This document shows positions 1-5,254 of a stretch of DNA of 5,254 nt, piece by piece; the stretch's first letter is position 1; every line of letters begins with the position of its first letter. The position numbers were made by a program, and so were the translations under genes. Origin of the DNA: an uncultured Lachnospiraceae bacterium (GTDB lineage: Bacteria > Bacillota > Clostridia > Lachnospirales > Lachnospiraceae). Below the pieces are notes generated by a model. It searched no databases and had not been told where the DNA came from. It saw only the letters and a list, made by a program, of their open reading frames with translations. The stretch covers positions 1-5,254 of the forward strand of contig CAMHCL010000109.1 of assembly GCA_946183625.1 (NCBI GenBank), in the 5' to 3' direction.

Positions 1-72
1 TGAATAGCTGAGTCCTACATATGTAAAGGTTTTCTTCATGTCGTCTTCTTTGTTAAATGTATCGAATTCCAT
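1..72 (-). CDS. Unidentified protein, N-terminal 24 codons only (partial)
   Basis: The gene starts at the ATG at 72-70 and runs off the left edge. The visible residues read MEFDTFNKEDDM followed by KKTFTYVGLSYS. An SD sequence (GGAGGG on the minus strand, 80-85) lies 7 nt before the ATG, and a plausible promoter lies further upstream, so this start is well supported; the second ATG at codon 12 lacks a comparable site. A short acidic leader followed by a KKTF-x-x-x-GL segment turning hydrophobic resembles the cytoplasmic tail before the first membrane helix of some Firmicute multi-pass proteins, such as CPBP-type intramembrane proteases. Twenty-four residues cannot settle the family, so no function is assigned. 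The gene is divergent from thrH, with 148 bp between the two start codons. Confidence 0.6.
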   Translation of the reverse strand, partial: MEFDTFNKEDDMKKTFTYVGLSYS

Positions 73-102
73 AACATTTCCCTCCTGCAAAAAAACAGTT
101 AC

Positions 103-131
103 ATTTTAACATAACAGGTTATTATTTTAAA
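103..131 (-). promoter_or_regulatory. Candidate sigma-A promoter for the leftward partial gene
   Basis: Read on the minus strand, a -35-like TTTAAA (131-126) is followed after 17 bp by TAAAAT (108-103), with a TG one base before the -10 (extended -10 form). Transcription would begin near 96, giving a leader of about 24 nt that contains the GGAGGG ribosome binding site. The DNA is AT-rich, so chance matches are likely; spacing and position are the main support. Confidence 0.45.
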
Positions 132-135
132 GTTT

Positions 136-164
136 TTGCTTTTACAGAATTCTTCTGATATAAT
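136..164 (+). promoter_or_regulatory. Candidate extended -10 promoter for thrH
   Basis: A perfect TATAAT (159-164) is preceded by TGA, giving the extended -10 form TGnTATAAT. A weak -35 (TTGCTT, 136-141) lies 17 bp upstream; an extended -10 commonly compensates for a poor -35. Transcription would start near 171, leaving a leader of about 50 nt before the thrH ATG. It lies back to back with the leftward promoter, with only 4 bp between the two -35 boxes. Confidence 0.65.
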
Positions 165-184
165 ACGAAAGTTAGAAAATTTAC

Positions 185-200
185 GTCCACTTATTTGGAC
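185..200 (+). other. Small hairpin in the thrH leader
   Basis: GTCCA (185-189) and TGGAC (196-200) are perfect inverted repeats around a 6-nt loop, followed by TTTTATAT and then the ribosome binding site. Five base pairs is too weak to call a terminator. TCCA at 186-189 could alternatively pair with TGGA at 208-211, which overlaps the SD. Either pairing may be chance, and no known riboswitch fold is recognisable in a leader this short. Confidence 0.3.
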
Positions 201-208
201 TTTTATAT

Positions 209-214
209 GGAGGT
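209..214 (+). promoter_or_regulatory. Ribosome binding site that decides the thrH start
   Basis: GGAGGT ends 6 nt before the ATG at 221, which is ideal spacing. The alternative in-frame ATG at 227 would be 12 nt away. The family usually begins as M-x-IACLDLEG, which would match the second ATG, so the two-residue extension is chosen on spacing alone. Confidence 0.8.
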
Positions 215-220
215 CAGACA

Positions 221-826
221 ATGGGTATGAACATAGCTTGTTTAGACTTAGAGGGAGTTCTAGTTCCTGAGATATGGATAGCTTTCTCTGAAGCAACCGG
301 TATTCCAGAGCTTAAGAGAACCACAAGAGATGAACCGGACTATGACAAATTAATGAATTATCGTATAGATATACTTAAAGAGCATGGACTTGGACTTAAG
401 GAAATCCAGGACACTATCGCTACCATCGATCCACTACCTGGTGCAAAGGAATTCCTGGACGAATTAAGACTCACAATGCAGACTATAATCATCAGCGATA
501 CATTTGAACAGTTCGCAAAGCCGCTTATGGTTAAGCTGGGTATGCCTACACTCTTCTGTAATACACTTGAGGTTGCAGAGGATGGCACCATCACAGGTTT
601 CAAGATGCGTTGCGAGAAGTCAAAGCTTACTACAGTACTTGCACTTCAGAGCTGCGGCTTCGATACGATCGCAACAGGCGACAGCTTCAACGATCTGTCC
701 ATGATCCAGGCTGGCAAGGCCGGATTCCTGTTCAGAACTACAGATCAGATTAAGGCTGATTATCCGGACTATCCGGCTTATGAGACTTATGAAGAGCTGC
801 TGAAGGCTTTTAAGAGTGTACAGTAA
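221..826 (+). CDS. thrH: Phosphoserine phosphatase / homoserine phosphotransferase ThrH
   Basis: This cytoplasmic HAD-superfamily enzyme has 201 residues, against about 205 for the Pseudomonas protein, which I recognise as closely similar throughout. ThrH dephosphorylates L-phosphoserine and can pass the phosphoryl group to homoserine, linking serine synthesis to threonine synthesis. Visible HAD motifs are motif I, IACLDLEGVLVPE, with nucleophile Asp9 and the family-typical Glu11 in place of the usual second Asp; motif II, IISDTF, with Ser92; a motif III lysine at 133 or 135; and motif IV, TGDSFND, with Asp154 and Asp158. The segment around residues 15-45 (PEIWIAF, TTRDEPDYD) forms the start of the cap and is characteristic of ThrH rather than SerB. 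The gene has its own promoter, no co-directional neighbour in view, and ends before a large terminator-like inverted repeat. Family assignment is firm; which activity matters in this host is unknown. Confidence 0.93.
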   Translation: MGMNIACLDLEGVLVPEIWIAFSEATGIPELKRTTRDEPDYDKLMNYRIDILKEHGLGLKEIQDTIATIDPLPGAKEFLDELRLTMQTIIISDTFEQFAKPLMVKLGMPTLFCNTLEVAEDGTITGFKMRCEKSKLTTVLALQSCGFDTIATGDSFNDLSMIQAGKAGFLFRTTDQIKADYPDYPAYETYEELLKAFKSVQ

Positions 827-853
827 GATTATAAAAAACATTTCAAAAAATAT

Positions 854-995
854 ATACGAAAAACAGCACATATCTGCTCGTCACGCGTCTCGCGCCTCAA
901 ATCGCGATGTAGCGGTTCTAAGGCTGCAAAATACGCAGCCAAAGAACCAGACATCGCTACATGGTTCCTCGCAGATATGTGCTGTTTTTTCGTAT
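854..995. terminator. Large inverted repeat, probable bidirectional terminator for thrH and radA
   Basis: CAGCACATATCTGC (864-877) pairs perfectly with 971-984 (14 bp). The match continues outward as five A's (859-863) against T's (985-989), then, past one unpaired T (990), ATACG (854-858) against CGTAT (991-995). The T-run follows the stem on the plus strand (for thrH) and the A-run gives a T-run on the minus strand (for radA), as expected between convergent genes. No other terminator is visible in 827-1028. The loop of 93 nt (878-970) is far longer than in a normal intrinsic terminator and contains its own nested stems, so the element could also be a dispersed palindromic repeat or a small structured RNA that doubles as a terminator. 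Confidence 0.72.
904..957. other. Nested stem-loop inside the large inverted repeat
   Basis: Three perfect helices stack coaxially: GCGATGT (904-910) with ACATCGC (951-957), GGTTCT (914-919) with AGAACC (943-948), and GGCTGC (922-927) with GCAGCC (935-940). They are separated by small internal loops and capped by a 7-nt loop. This 19-bp arrangement sits asymmetrically within the outer stem, with a GC-rich tract TCACGCG-TCTCGCG at 881-894 on one side only. Nothing in it resembles a coding sequence, and no promoter was found inside it. Whether it is transcribed as a separate RNA cannot be told from sequence. Confidence 0.6.
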
Positions 996-1028
996 TATGG
1001 TTTTGTAAATTTTTCTTTATGCAGTTTC

Positions 1029-2399
1029 CTATATAACTGAGAGTGCGTCACCGATATTTGATACATATGATATCTCTGCATCAAGTCCGTCGAGTTCTTT
1101 GGAGCGGTTGGAGGCTGGAACGATAACTCTGGAATAGCCGAGCTTTACAGCTTCTTTCACTCTCTGTACTACATTGCGGACTCCGCGGATTTCACCGGCA
1201 AGTCCTATCTCTCCTATTATGACCATATCTTCAGGTATAGCTCTGTCCCTGAAGGAGGATGCTATGGCACAGAGAATTCCAAGATCTACGGATGGATCGT
1301 TAATGCGCATTCCGCCTGCTATATTTACGTAGCAGTCGCATCCGGACAAGGACATATTTGCTCTCTTCTCAAGTACAGCTATAAGAAGATTAACTCTGTT
1401 ATAATCTAGGCCTACAGATGTTCTTCTAGGCATATTAAAGCTGGAATCTGAACACAGTGCCTGAATCTCTACAAGAATGGCTCTGGTACCTTCAATGGTG
1501 CTGACGACTGCTGAACCCGAAGCCCCCTTCGGTCTTCCTGTCAGGAACATTTGAGAAGGATTATTTACTTCTTCCAGACCCGAATCTGTCATATTGAAAA
1601 CGCCTATCTCATTTGTAGAACCAAATCTGTTCTTGTTGGCTCTGAGAAGTCTGAAGCCGGCATTCTCATCTCCTTCGAAATATAGAACCGAGTCAACCAT
1701 GTGTTCCAATGTTCTAGGTCCTGCAACTGTTCCTTCCTTAGTTACATGGCCTACTATAAATACAGCACAGTTCATTCCCTTTGCTATCTGCATAAGGCGG
1801 GACGTAACCTCTCTGACCTGGGATACGGTTCCAGGTGCTGCATCAAGATTCGATGACTCTATAGTCTGAATGGAGTCAACTATGACTATCTCTGATTTTA
1901 GTTCCTCTATGGACTGCTCTATATTATCCAAATCATTATCACTGAGAAGCATTAGTCTCTCTTCCATCTCACTACCTGCAGTAATACCAAGTCTTACTGC
2001 TCTGGACTTTATCTGTGACATGGATTCCTCTCCGGATACATATAAAACCTTTACATCTTCCTTCACCAGGTTTCTGCACATTTCAAGAAGAAGCGTAGAT
2101 TTACCAATTCCCGGATCACCGCCAACTAAAACAAGGGATCCTTTAACAATGCCGCCACCCAGCACTCTGTCCAGCTCATCTATATGAGTATGAATCCTTG
2201 TCTCTTCTGCCGAGGATACATTCTTAAGACTAGCAGGACGTGGTCTGTCCATAATAGATTTTGTCTTCCCGCTTTTGGTCTCTCTGACCTTCTCCTCAAC
2301 AAATGTATTGTATTGTCTGCAGGCCGGACACATTCCCATCCACTTGGAGGACTCATATCCACATTCCTTACAGAAATACACTTCCTTCTGCTTTGCCAT
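1029..2399 (-). CDS. radA: DNA repair protein RadA (Sms)
   Basis: RadA is a RecA/DnaB-related ATPase that drives branch migration of recombination intermediates in DNA repair and transformation. At 456 residues it has the family's normal length. Domains in order are an N-terminal four-cysteine zinc finger (Cys10, Cys13, Cys24, Cys27, as FCKECG and CPAC); a RecA-like ATPase core with Walker A GGDPGIGKST (93-102), Walker B IVIVDS ending near Asp175, and the RadA signature KNRFG (256-260); and a C-terminal Lon-like domain from about residue 285 with GGMRINDPSVDLG (362-374). In this family the Lon-like domain is structural and not proteolytic. The ATG at 2399 has GTGAGGT (2410-2404) at close spacing, and the zinc finger begins at the expected distance from it. 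No promoter is obvious between it and the upstream hairpin, so expression probably depends on readthrough from upstream. Everything needed for function appears intact. Confidence 0.97.
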   Translation of the reverse strand: MAKQKEVYFCKECGYESSKWMGMCPACRQYNTFVEEKVRETKSGKTKSIMDRPRPASLKNVSSAEETRIHTHIDELDRVLGGGIVKGSLVLVGGDPGIGKSTLLLEMCRNLVKEDVKVLYVSGEESMSQIKSRAVRLGITAGSEMEERLMLLSDNDLDNIEQSIEELKSEIVIVDSIQTIESSNLDAAPGTVSQVREVTSRLMQIAKGMNCAVFIVGHVTKEGTVAGPRTLEHMVDSVLYFEGDENAGFRLLRANKNRFGSTNEIGVFNMTDSGLEEVNNPSQMFLTGRPKGASGSAVVSTIEGTRAILVEIQALCSDSSFNMPRRTSVGLDYNRVNLLIAVLEKRANMSLSGCDCYVNIAGGMRINDPSVDLGILCAIASSFRDRAIPEDMVIIGEIGLAGEIRGVRNVVQRVKEAVKLGYSRVIVPASNRSKELDGLDAEISYVSNIGDALSVI

Positions 2400-2403
2400 A
2401 TAT

Positions 2404-2410
2404 ACCTCAC
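2404..2410 (-). promoter_or_regulatory. radA ribosome binding site
   Basis: GTGAGGT on the minus strand ends 4 nt before the radA ATG. It is somewhat close but usable, and it begins only 9 nt after the foot of the preceding hairpin, so ribosome access and that hairpin's folding could influence each other. Confidence 0.6.
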
Positions 2411-2419
2411 ATACAAAAC

Positions 2420-2439
2420 GCAGGCCCTTACGGGCCTGC
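2420..2439 (-). terminator. Terminator-like hairpin between the 137-residue gene and radA
   Basis: GCAGGCCC (2420-2427) and GGGCCTGC (2432-2439) form a perfect 8-bp, GC-rich stem with a 4-nt loop. On the minus strand it is followed by GTTTTGTAT, a short and interrupted T-run. It lies 16 nt after the stop codon of the 137-residue gene and 20 nt before the radA ATG. The shape is that of an intrinsic terminator, but the weak T-run suggests partial termination, which would let radA be expressed at a reduced level. On the plus strand the stem is followed by mixed AT sequence, so it is unlikely to work that way. Confidence 0.7.
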
Positions 2440-2455
2440 TTAATAATTAATCAAA

Positions 2456-2869
2456 TTAAACCTTCTCGATATAAACTGAAACTGATTCGTTATCCTCAAG
2501 TTCCACGCTTATATTCAGCTTACCGCCCAGGTTGGTCTTCATCTTGCCAACATATACGTCATCAACATGAACCTTGTAATCCTGTTCAGCTTCAAGTTCC
2601 AGAGTAACCTGTGCATCCTGGTCACCCTCTACATTGAATCTTACTTTATCTGCAGTAGCCATGAATCCATGAACAGCTGTTCCTGGAACTGACTCATATA
2701 CAAACATACCATTTTTTTCAAGCTTAGTTATCTCGTTAAATGTTTTGATCTTGTAGCTGTCGCCGTGGTACATGAAGCCGTCTTTCTTAGTCTTAGAGTC
2801 CAGCTTGTAATTACCAAAGCTAAGTGCCCCATTTTCCTCTTCGCGGATAAGTTCATCGATAACCGCCAT
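2456..2869 (-). CDS. Uncharacterised acidic 137-residue protein between clpC and radA
   Basis: I do not know a demonstrated function. From memory, similar small Lachnospiraceae proteins carry the label 'endosialidase' in databases, but nothing here supports that activity: the protein is far too short and no catalytic motif is visible. It has no signal peptide, membrane helix, cysteine or tryptophan, and it is acidic (about 26 Asp/Glu against 16 Lys/Arg), so it should be soluble and cytoplasmic. The N-terminus (MAVIDELIREEENG) looks helical. Residues 15-80 hold several aromatic and glycine turns (SFGNYKL, FVYESVPGTAVHGF), and 85-136 alternate hydrophobic and polar residues (VTLELEA, YKVHVDD, LNISVEL, VSVYIEK), suggesting a beta-sandwich. 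Translation is well supported: SD AGGAGGA at 2883-2877 stands 7 nt before the ATG, a good promoter precedes it and a hairpin terminator follows. Confidence 0.85.
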   Translation of the reverse strand: MAVIDELIREEENGALSFGNYKLDSKTKKDGFMYHGDSYKIKTFNEITKLEKNGMFVYESVPGTAVHGFMATADKVRFNVEGDQDAQVTLELEAEQDYKVHVDDVYVGKMKTNLGGKLNISVELEDNESVSVYIEKV

Positions 2870-2876
2870 AATTTGT

Positions 2877-2883
2877 TCCTCCT
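2877..2883 (-). promoter_or_regulatory. Strong ribosome binding site of the 137-residue gene
   Basis: AGGAGGA on the minus strand, 7 nt before the ATG, is a near-perfect SD. Just upstream, CTACC-GAA-GGTAG (2900-2888) can form a 5-bp hairpin in the leader. It does not cover the SD, so it may be a 5' stabilising element or chance. The strong site suggests the small protein is made efficiently. Confidence 0.8.
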
Positions 2884-2910
2884 AAGTCTACCTTCGGTAG
2901 TTAATAATTC

Positions 2911-2925
2911 TGAAGTATACCTTCA
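2911..2925. promoter_or_regulatory. Palindrome overlapping the -10 element, possible operator
   Basis: TGAAG (2911-2915) and CTTCA (2921-2925) are perfect inverted repeats separated by 5 bp, covering the TATACT -10 box. A repressor bound here would block polymerase. The sequence does not match the CtsR, HrcA (CIRCE) or LexA consensus sites that I know. A 5+5 palindrome in 80 bp can arise by chance, so this is suggestive only. Confidence 0.3.
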
Positions 2926-2942
2926 CATCTTTATCATAACAA
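2914..2942 (-). promoter_or_regulatory. Sigma-A promoter of the 137-residue gene
   Basis: On the minus strand, TTGTTA (2942-2937) and TATACT (2919-2914) are separated by exactly 17 bp, matching consensus at 4 of 6 and 5 of 6 positions. Transcription would begin near 2907, giving a leader of about 38 nt with a small hairpin and the strong SD. The -35 box starts only 8 bp beyond the clpC stop codon, and no terminator separates clpC from it, so this gene may also receive readthrough from clpC. It may be the main promoter for radA too. Confidence 0.7.
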
Positions 2943-2950
2943 AATTAATA

Positions 2951-5254
2951 CTATTTTTCTATAATTAATTCATCGTTTTTAACTGATATTCTGACAGTAT
3001 CTCCCTCTGAGAATCTGCCCTTCAGTATCTCATCTGAAAGCGGGTCCTCAACATAAGTCTGTATAGCTCTCTTGAGAGGTCTCGCACCATACTTTCTGTC
3101 ATATCCTTTCTTGAAAATATAATTCACGAGAGTCTTTCCATAAGAGAGGCGTATGCCCAGGTTATCCTTGGCCCTCTTCTTTAATTCTCTCAGAAGAAGC
3201 ATGGTTACTGCCTTAATCTCTTCCTCACTCAGGGATCTGAATACGATAATATCGTCAAGCCTGTTCAGGAACTCTGGTTTAAATGTTCTCTTAACCTCTT
3301 CCATTACAGCTTCCTTCATTTCCTCGTGATTCTCGTCAGCTGTCTTTTCTTCTGCAGTAAATCCCAATGTCTTAGGATCTATAATACGGTTAGCTCCGAG
3401 ATTAGAAGTCATTATAATAATGGTGTTCTTAAAATCAGTTGTCCTGCCCTGAGAATCAGTTATCATACCGTCATCCAGCACCTGTAGAAGTATATTAAAT
3501 ACATCTGGATGAGCCTTCTCCACCTCATCAAAAAGCACAACACTGTAAGGACGACGTCTCACCTGTTCAGCAAGCTGTCCACCCTCTTCAAATCCTACAT
3601 AACCTGGAGGAGAGCCTATCATTTTAGATACACTATGCTTCTCCATATATTCAGACATATCAACTCTTATGAGGTTCTTCTCATCTCCGAAAAGCGCCTC
3701 TGCCAGAGTTTTAGAGAGTTCTGTCTTACCAACACCTGTTGGTCCGAGGAAAAGAAATGCACCGATAGGTCTCTTAGGATTATTAAGTCCCACTCTTCCC
3801 CTCTTTACAGATCTGGCTACAGCAGTAACAGCCTCATCCTGACCTATAACTCTCTTATGAAGTTCATCCTCAAGCTTAAGCAGCCTTGCGGTCTCTGACT
3901 CATTCAGCTTAGAAACTGGAATTCCAGTCCATACTGAAACTACATCAGCTATATCCTCTTCATCCAGTGCAGGAATCTCTGAAGAGTTGCTCTCCTTCTC
4001 CTGAAGATTCGCCTTCTCTCTCTTGTCGTACTGTTCTATCTTCTTTCTGATCTTGGTAGCTTCTCTGAAATCAGAACTCTTAATAGCCAGCTCCAGTTCT
4101 TCCTCAAGAAGAGCCCTCTTATTCTTCTTGTCGTTCTTAACTTTCTTCTTAGTTTGATCCAGTTTCTTCTTGGCTGAAGCTTCATCGATAAGGTCTATAG
4201 CTTTATCCGGAAGCTTTCTGTCATTTATATATCTGACAGACATTTCAACTGCAGCAGTTACAGCCTCATCACTTATATCCACTCCATGGAACATTTCATA
4301 CCTGGAAGCAAGACCATGAATGATCTCAACAGTTTCTTCCGGAGTAGGTTCATTTATAGTTATCGGTTGAAATCTTCTGGCAAGGGCAGCATCCTTCTCT
4401 ATGTACTTTCTGTACTCAGTTATGGTAGTTGCACCGATAACCTGAATCTCGCCCCTTGAAAGTGCCGGCTTAAGAATATTTGAAGCATCTGTAGTTCCCT
4501 CAGAACCACCTGCACCAACTATGGTGTGCAGCTCGTCGATAAAGAGGATTATATCTCCTCTCTCCTTAACCTCTGCGATAGTATTCTTCAGCCTTTCCTC
4601 GAAATCGCCTCTATATCTGGAACCTGCAACCATTCCCGATATATCAAGGCTCATTATCTTCTTGTTCATCAGGGCATCCGGCACATTTCCATCAACTATG
4701 AGCTGTGCCAGCCCTTCTACAACTGCAGTTTTACCAACTCCAGGCTCACCAACAAGACACGCATCATTCTTCAGTCTTCTGCTGAGTATCTGCATGATCC
4801 TGAATATCTCATCCTGTCTTCCAACAACTGGATCCAGCTTGCCCGCAGCCGCCTCCTGATTAACATTTCTACAGTACTTGGCGATCATGCTGTTCTTAGG
4901 CTTCTTGCTTTCCTTGCCCTTCTTCTGACTGGCATAATCCTTCTTTGCCACATCCGGATTGATGCCGCTGGCAGTCATAAGATCGATGTATAATCTCTCG
5001 ATACCTATGTTCTTCTTGATCAGAAGACTCACAGCCGGTACATTTTTAACCTTGATAAGTGCAAGTAAAATGTGCTCAGTACCCACCTGCTTCATTCTGA
5101 GTATTCTGGACTCATCAAATGCACAGTCCAGCACTTCCTTTACTTTATCAGAATAAGCGGGGCGATAATCTCCCCGCTTGTTTAACATATCCGGATAGTA
5201 AGCATCATTAAGGATGTCGGTAAATGTACTGGCATCCATACCATTCTTCACCAG
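2951..5254 (-). CDS. clpC: ATP-dependent Clp protease ATP-binding subunit ClpC (5' end outside the window)
   Basis: ClpC is a hexameric AAA+ unfoldase that feeds proteins to the ClpP peptidase in the cytoplasm. About 767 residues are visible; the frame is open to the right edge, and the first part of the N-domain, probably 50-70 residues, is missing, so the ATG at 5251 is not the true start. Numbering from that Met: second Clp_N repeat (about 32-95, with GTEHILLAL); AAA-1 with Walker A GEPGVGKT (168-175), Walker B ILFIDE (235-240) and arginines 292-293; a short M-domain/UVR-like coiled coil (about 361-415, lysine-rich at its start); AAA-2 with Walker A GPTGVGKT (503-510) and Walker B VVLFDE (571-576). 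An LGF tripeptide at 629-631 fits the ClpP-binding loop. The short M-domain separates it from ClpB. Phe395 in SSDF aligns by eye with the M-domain Phe that stabilises the ClpC resting state. Whether ctsR/mcsAB precede it cannot be seen. Confidence 0.95.
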   Translation of the reverse strand: MVKNGMDASTFTDILNDAYYPDMLNKRGDYRPAYSDKVKEVLDCAFDESRILRMKQVGTEHILLALIKVKNVPAVSLLIKKNIGIERLYIDLMTASGINPDVAKKDYASQKKGKESKKPKNSMIAKYCRNVNQEAAAGKLDPVVGRQDEIFRIMQILSRRLKNDACLVGEPGVGKTAVVEGLAQLIVDGNVPDALMNKKIMSLDISGMVAGSRYRGDFEERLKNTIAEVKERGDIILFIDELHTIVGAGGSEGTTDASNILKPALSRGEIQVIGATTITEYRKYIEKDAALARRFQPITINEPTPEETVEIIHGLASRYEMFHGVDISDEAVTAAVEMSVRYINDRKLPDKAIDLIDEASAKKKLDQTKKKVKNDKKNKRALLEEELELAIKSSDFREATKIRKKIEQYDKREKANLQEKESNSSEIPALDEEDIADVVSVWTGIPVSKLNESETARLLKLEDELHKRVIGQDEAVTAVARSVKRGRVGLNNPKRPIGAFLFLGPTGVGKTELSKTLAEALFGDEKNLIRVDMSEYMEKHSVSKMIGSPPGYVGFEEGGQLAEQVRRRPYSVVLFDEVEKAHPDVFNILLQVLDDGMITDSQGRTTDFKNTIIIMTSNLGANRIIDPKTLGFTAEEKTADENHEEMKEAVMEEVKRTFKPEFLNRLDDIIVFRSLSEEEIKAVTMLLLRELKKRAKDNLGIRLSYGKTLVNYIFKKGYDRKYGARPLKRAIQTYVEDPLSDEILKGRFSEGDTVRISVKNDELIIEK

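Noticed and set aside
171..220. Threonine or serine-responsive riboswitch or T-box upstream of thrH
   Set aside because: The predicted leader is only about 50 nt and lacks any T-box motif or known aptamer fold; only a 5-bp hairpin is present.
854..995. Integron attC site or recombinase attachment site
   Set aside because: The imperfect-palindrome look invites it, but the conserved attC core ends (GTTRRRY / RYYYAAC) are absent and no integrase is in view. The arms with flanking T-runs fit a terminator better.
816..1040. 74-codon plus-strand frame across the thrH-radA gap
   Set aside because: It starts inside the end of thrH, runs through the inverted repeat and lacks any protein-like pattern. 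The stem structure accounts for this DNA better than coding does.
1594..2187. Two consecutive plus-strand frames (91 and 105 codons) antisense to radA
   Set aside because: Both are low-complexity, Ser/Thr-rich mirror translations of the conserved radA ATPase core.
2870..2950. CtsR heptad-repeat operator near clpC
   Set aside because: No GGTCAAA-type tandem heptads are visible here. The true clpC promoter lies beyond the right edge of the window, so CtsR control cannot be assessed.
3509..3898. 129-codon open frame on the plus strand, antisense to clpC
   Set aside because: It lies wholly within the AAA-2 and M-domain coding sequence of clpC, has no convincing ribosome binding site and no recognisable protein features. 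It is a shadow of the real gene.
4526..4993. 155-codon open frame on the plus strand, antisense to clpC, with an overlapping 112-codon frame
   Set aside because: It is opposite the conserved AAA-1 region, whose composition explains the absence of stops. It shows no family resemblance and no translation signal.
5161..5251. Treating the ATG at 5251 as the true clpC start, implying a truncated N-domain
   Set aside because: The frame stays open to the edge, the first Clp_N repeat must lie outside, and there are only 3 bases upstream in the window. The gene is cut by the window and shows no sign of natural truncation.

Overview
The window looks like ordinary chromosomal DNA from a Firmicute, most likely a Lachnospiraceae member (the Butyrivibrio/Roseburia side of Clostridia). 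The reasons are AT-rich intergenic DNA with strong AGGAGG-type ribosome binding sites, a ClpC-type rather than ClpA/ClpB-type unfoldase, clpC lying close upstream of radA, and a small acidic protein between them that I associate with Lachnospiraceae. The genus is inference. There is no sign of phage, transposon, CRISPR or plasmid genes.

Layout. Positions 1-72 (minus) hold only the first 24 codons of an unidentified gene. Positions 73-220 form a divergent intergenic region with back-to-back sigma-A-like promoters. Positions 221-826 (plus) encode ThrH, a HAD-family phosphoserine phosphatase/homoserine phosphotransferase that appears to be transcribed alone. Positions 827-1028 separate two convergent genes and hold a large inverted repeat, with arms of about 24 nt, a T-run on either strand and a 93-nt loop that is itself structured. 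It is best read as a bidirectional terminator of unusual size. On the minus strand, read right to left, come clpC (2951-5254, 5' end outside the window), a 137-residue uncharacterised protein (2456-2869) with its own good promoter, a compact terminator-like hairpin (2420-2439), and radA (1029-2399).

How the genes relate. ClpC is a AAA+ unfoldase for ClpP-dependent proteolysis, and RadA is a DnaB-like motor for branch migration during recombination. Their adjacency is an old Firmicute arrangement (ctsR-mcsA-mcsB-clpC-radA-disA in Bacillus). Here a small unknown gene sits between them and disA does not follow radA. ThrH acts in serine/threonine metabolism and is functionally separate.

I see no dramatic new system. 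The points most worth a second look are the structured inverted repeat at 854-995, the terminator-like hairpin only 11 nt before the radA ribosome binding site, and the unknown small gene with a palindrome centred on its -10 element.
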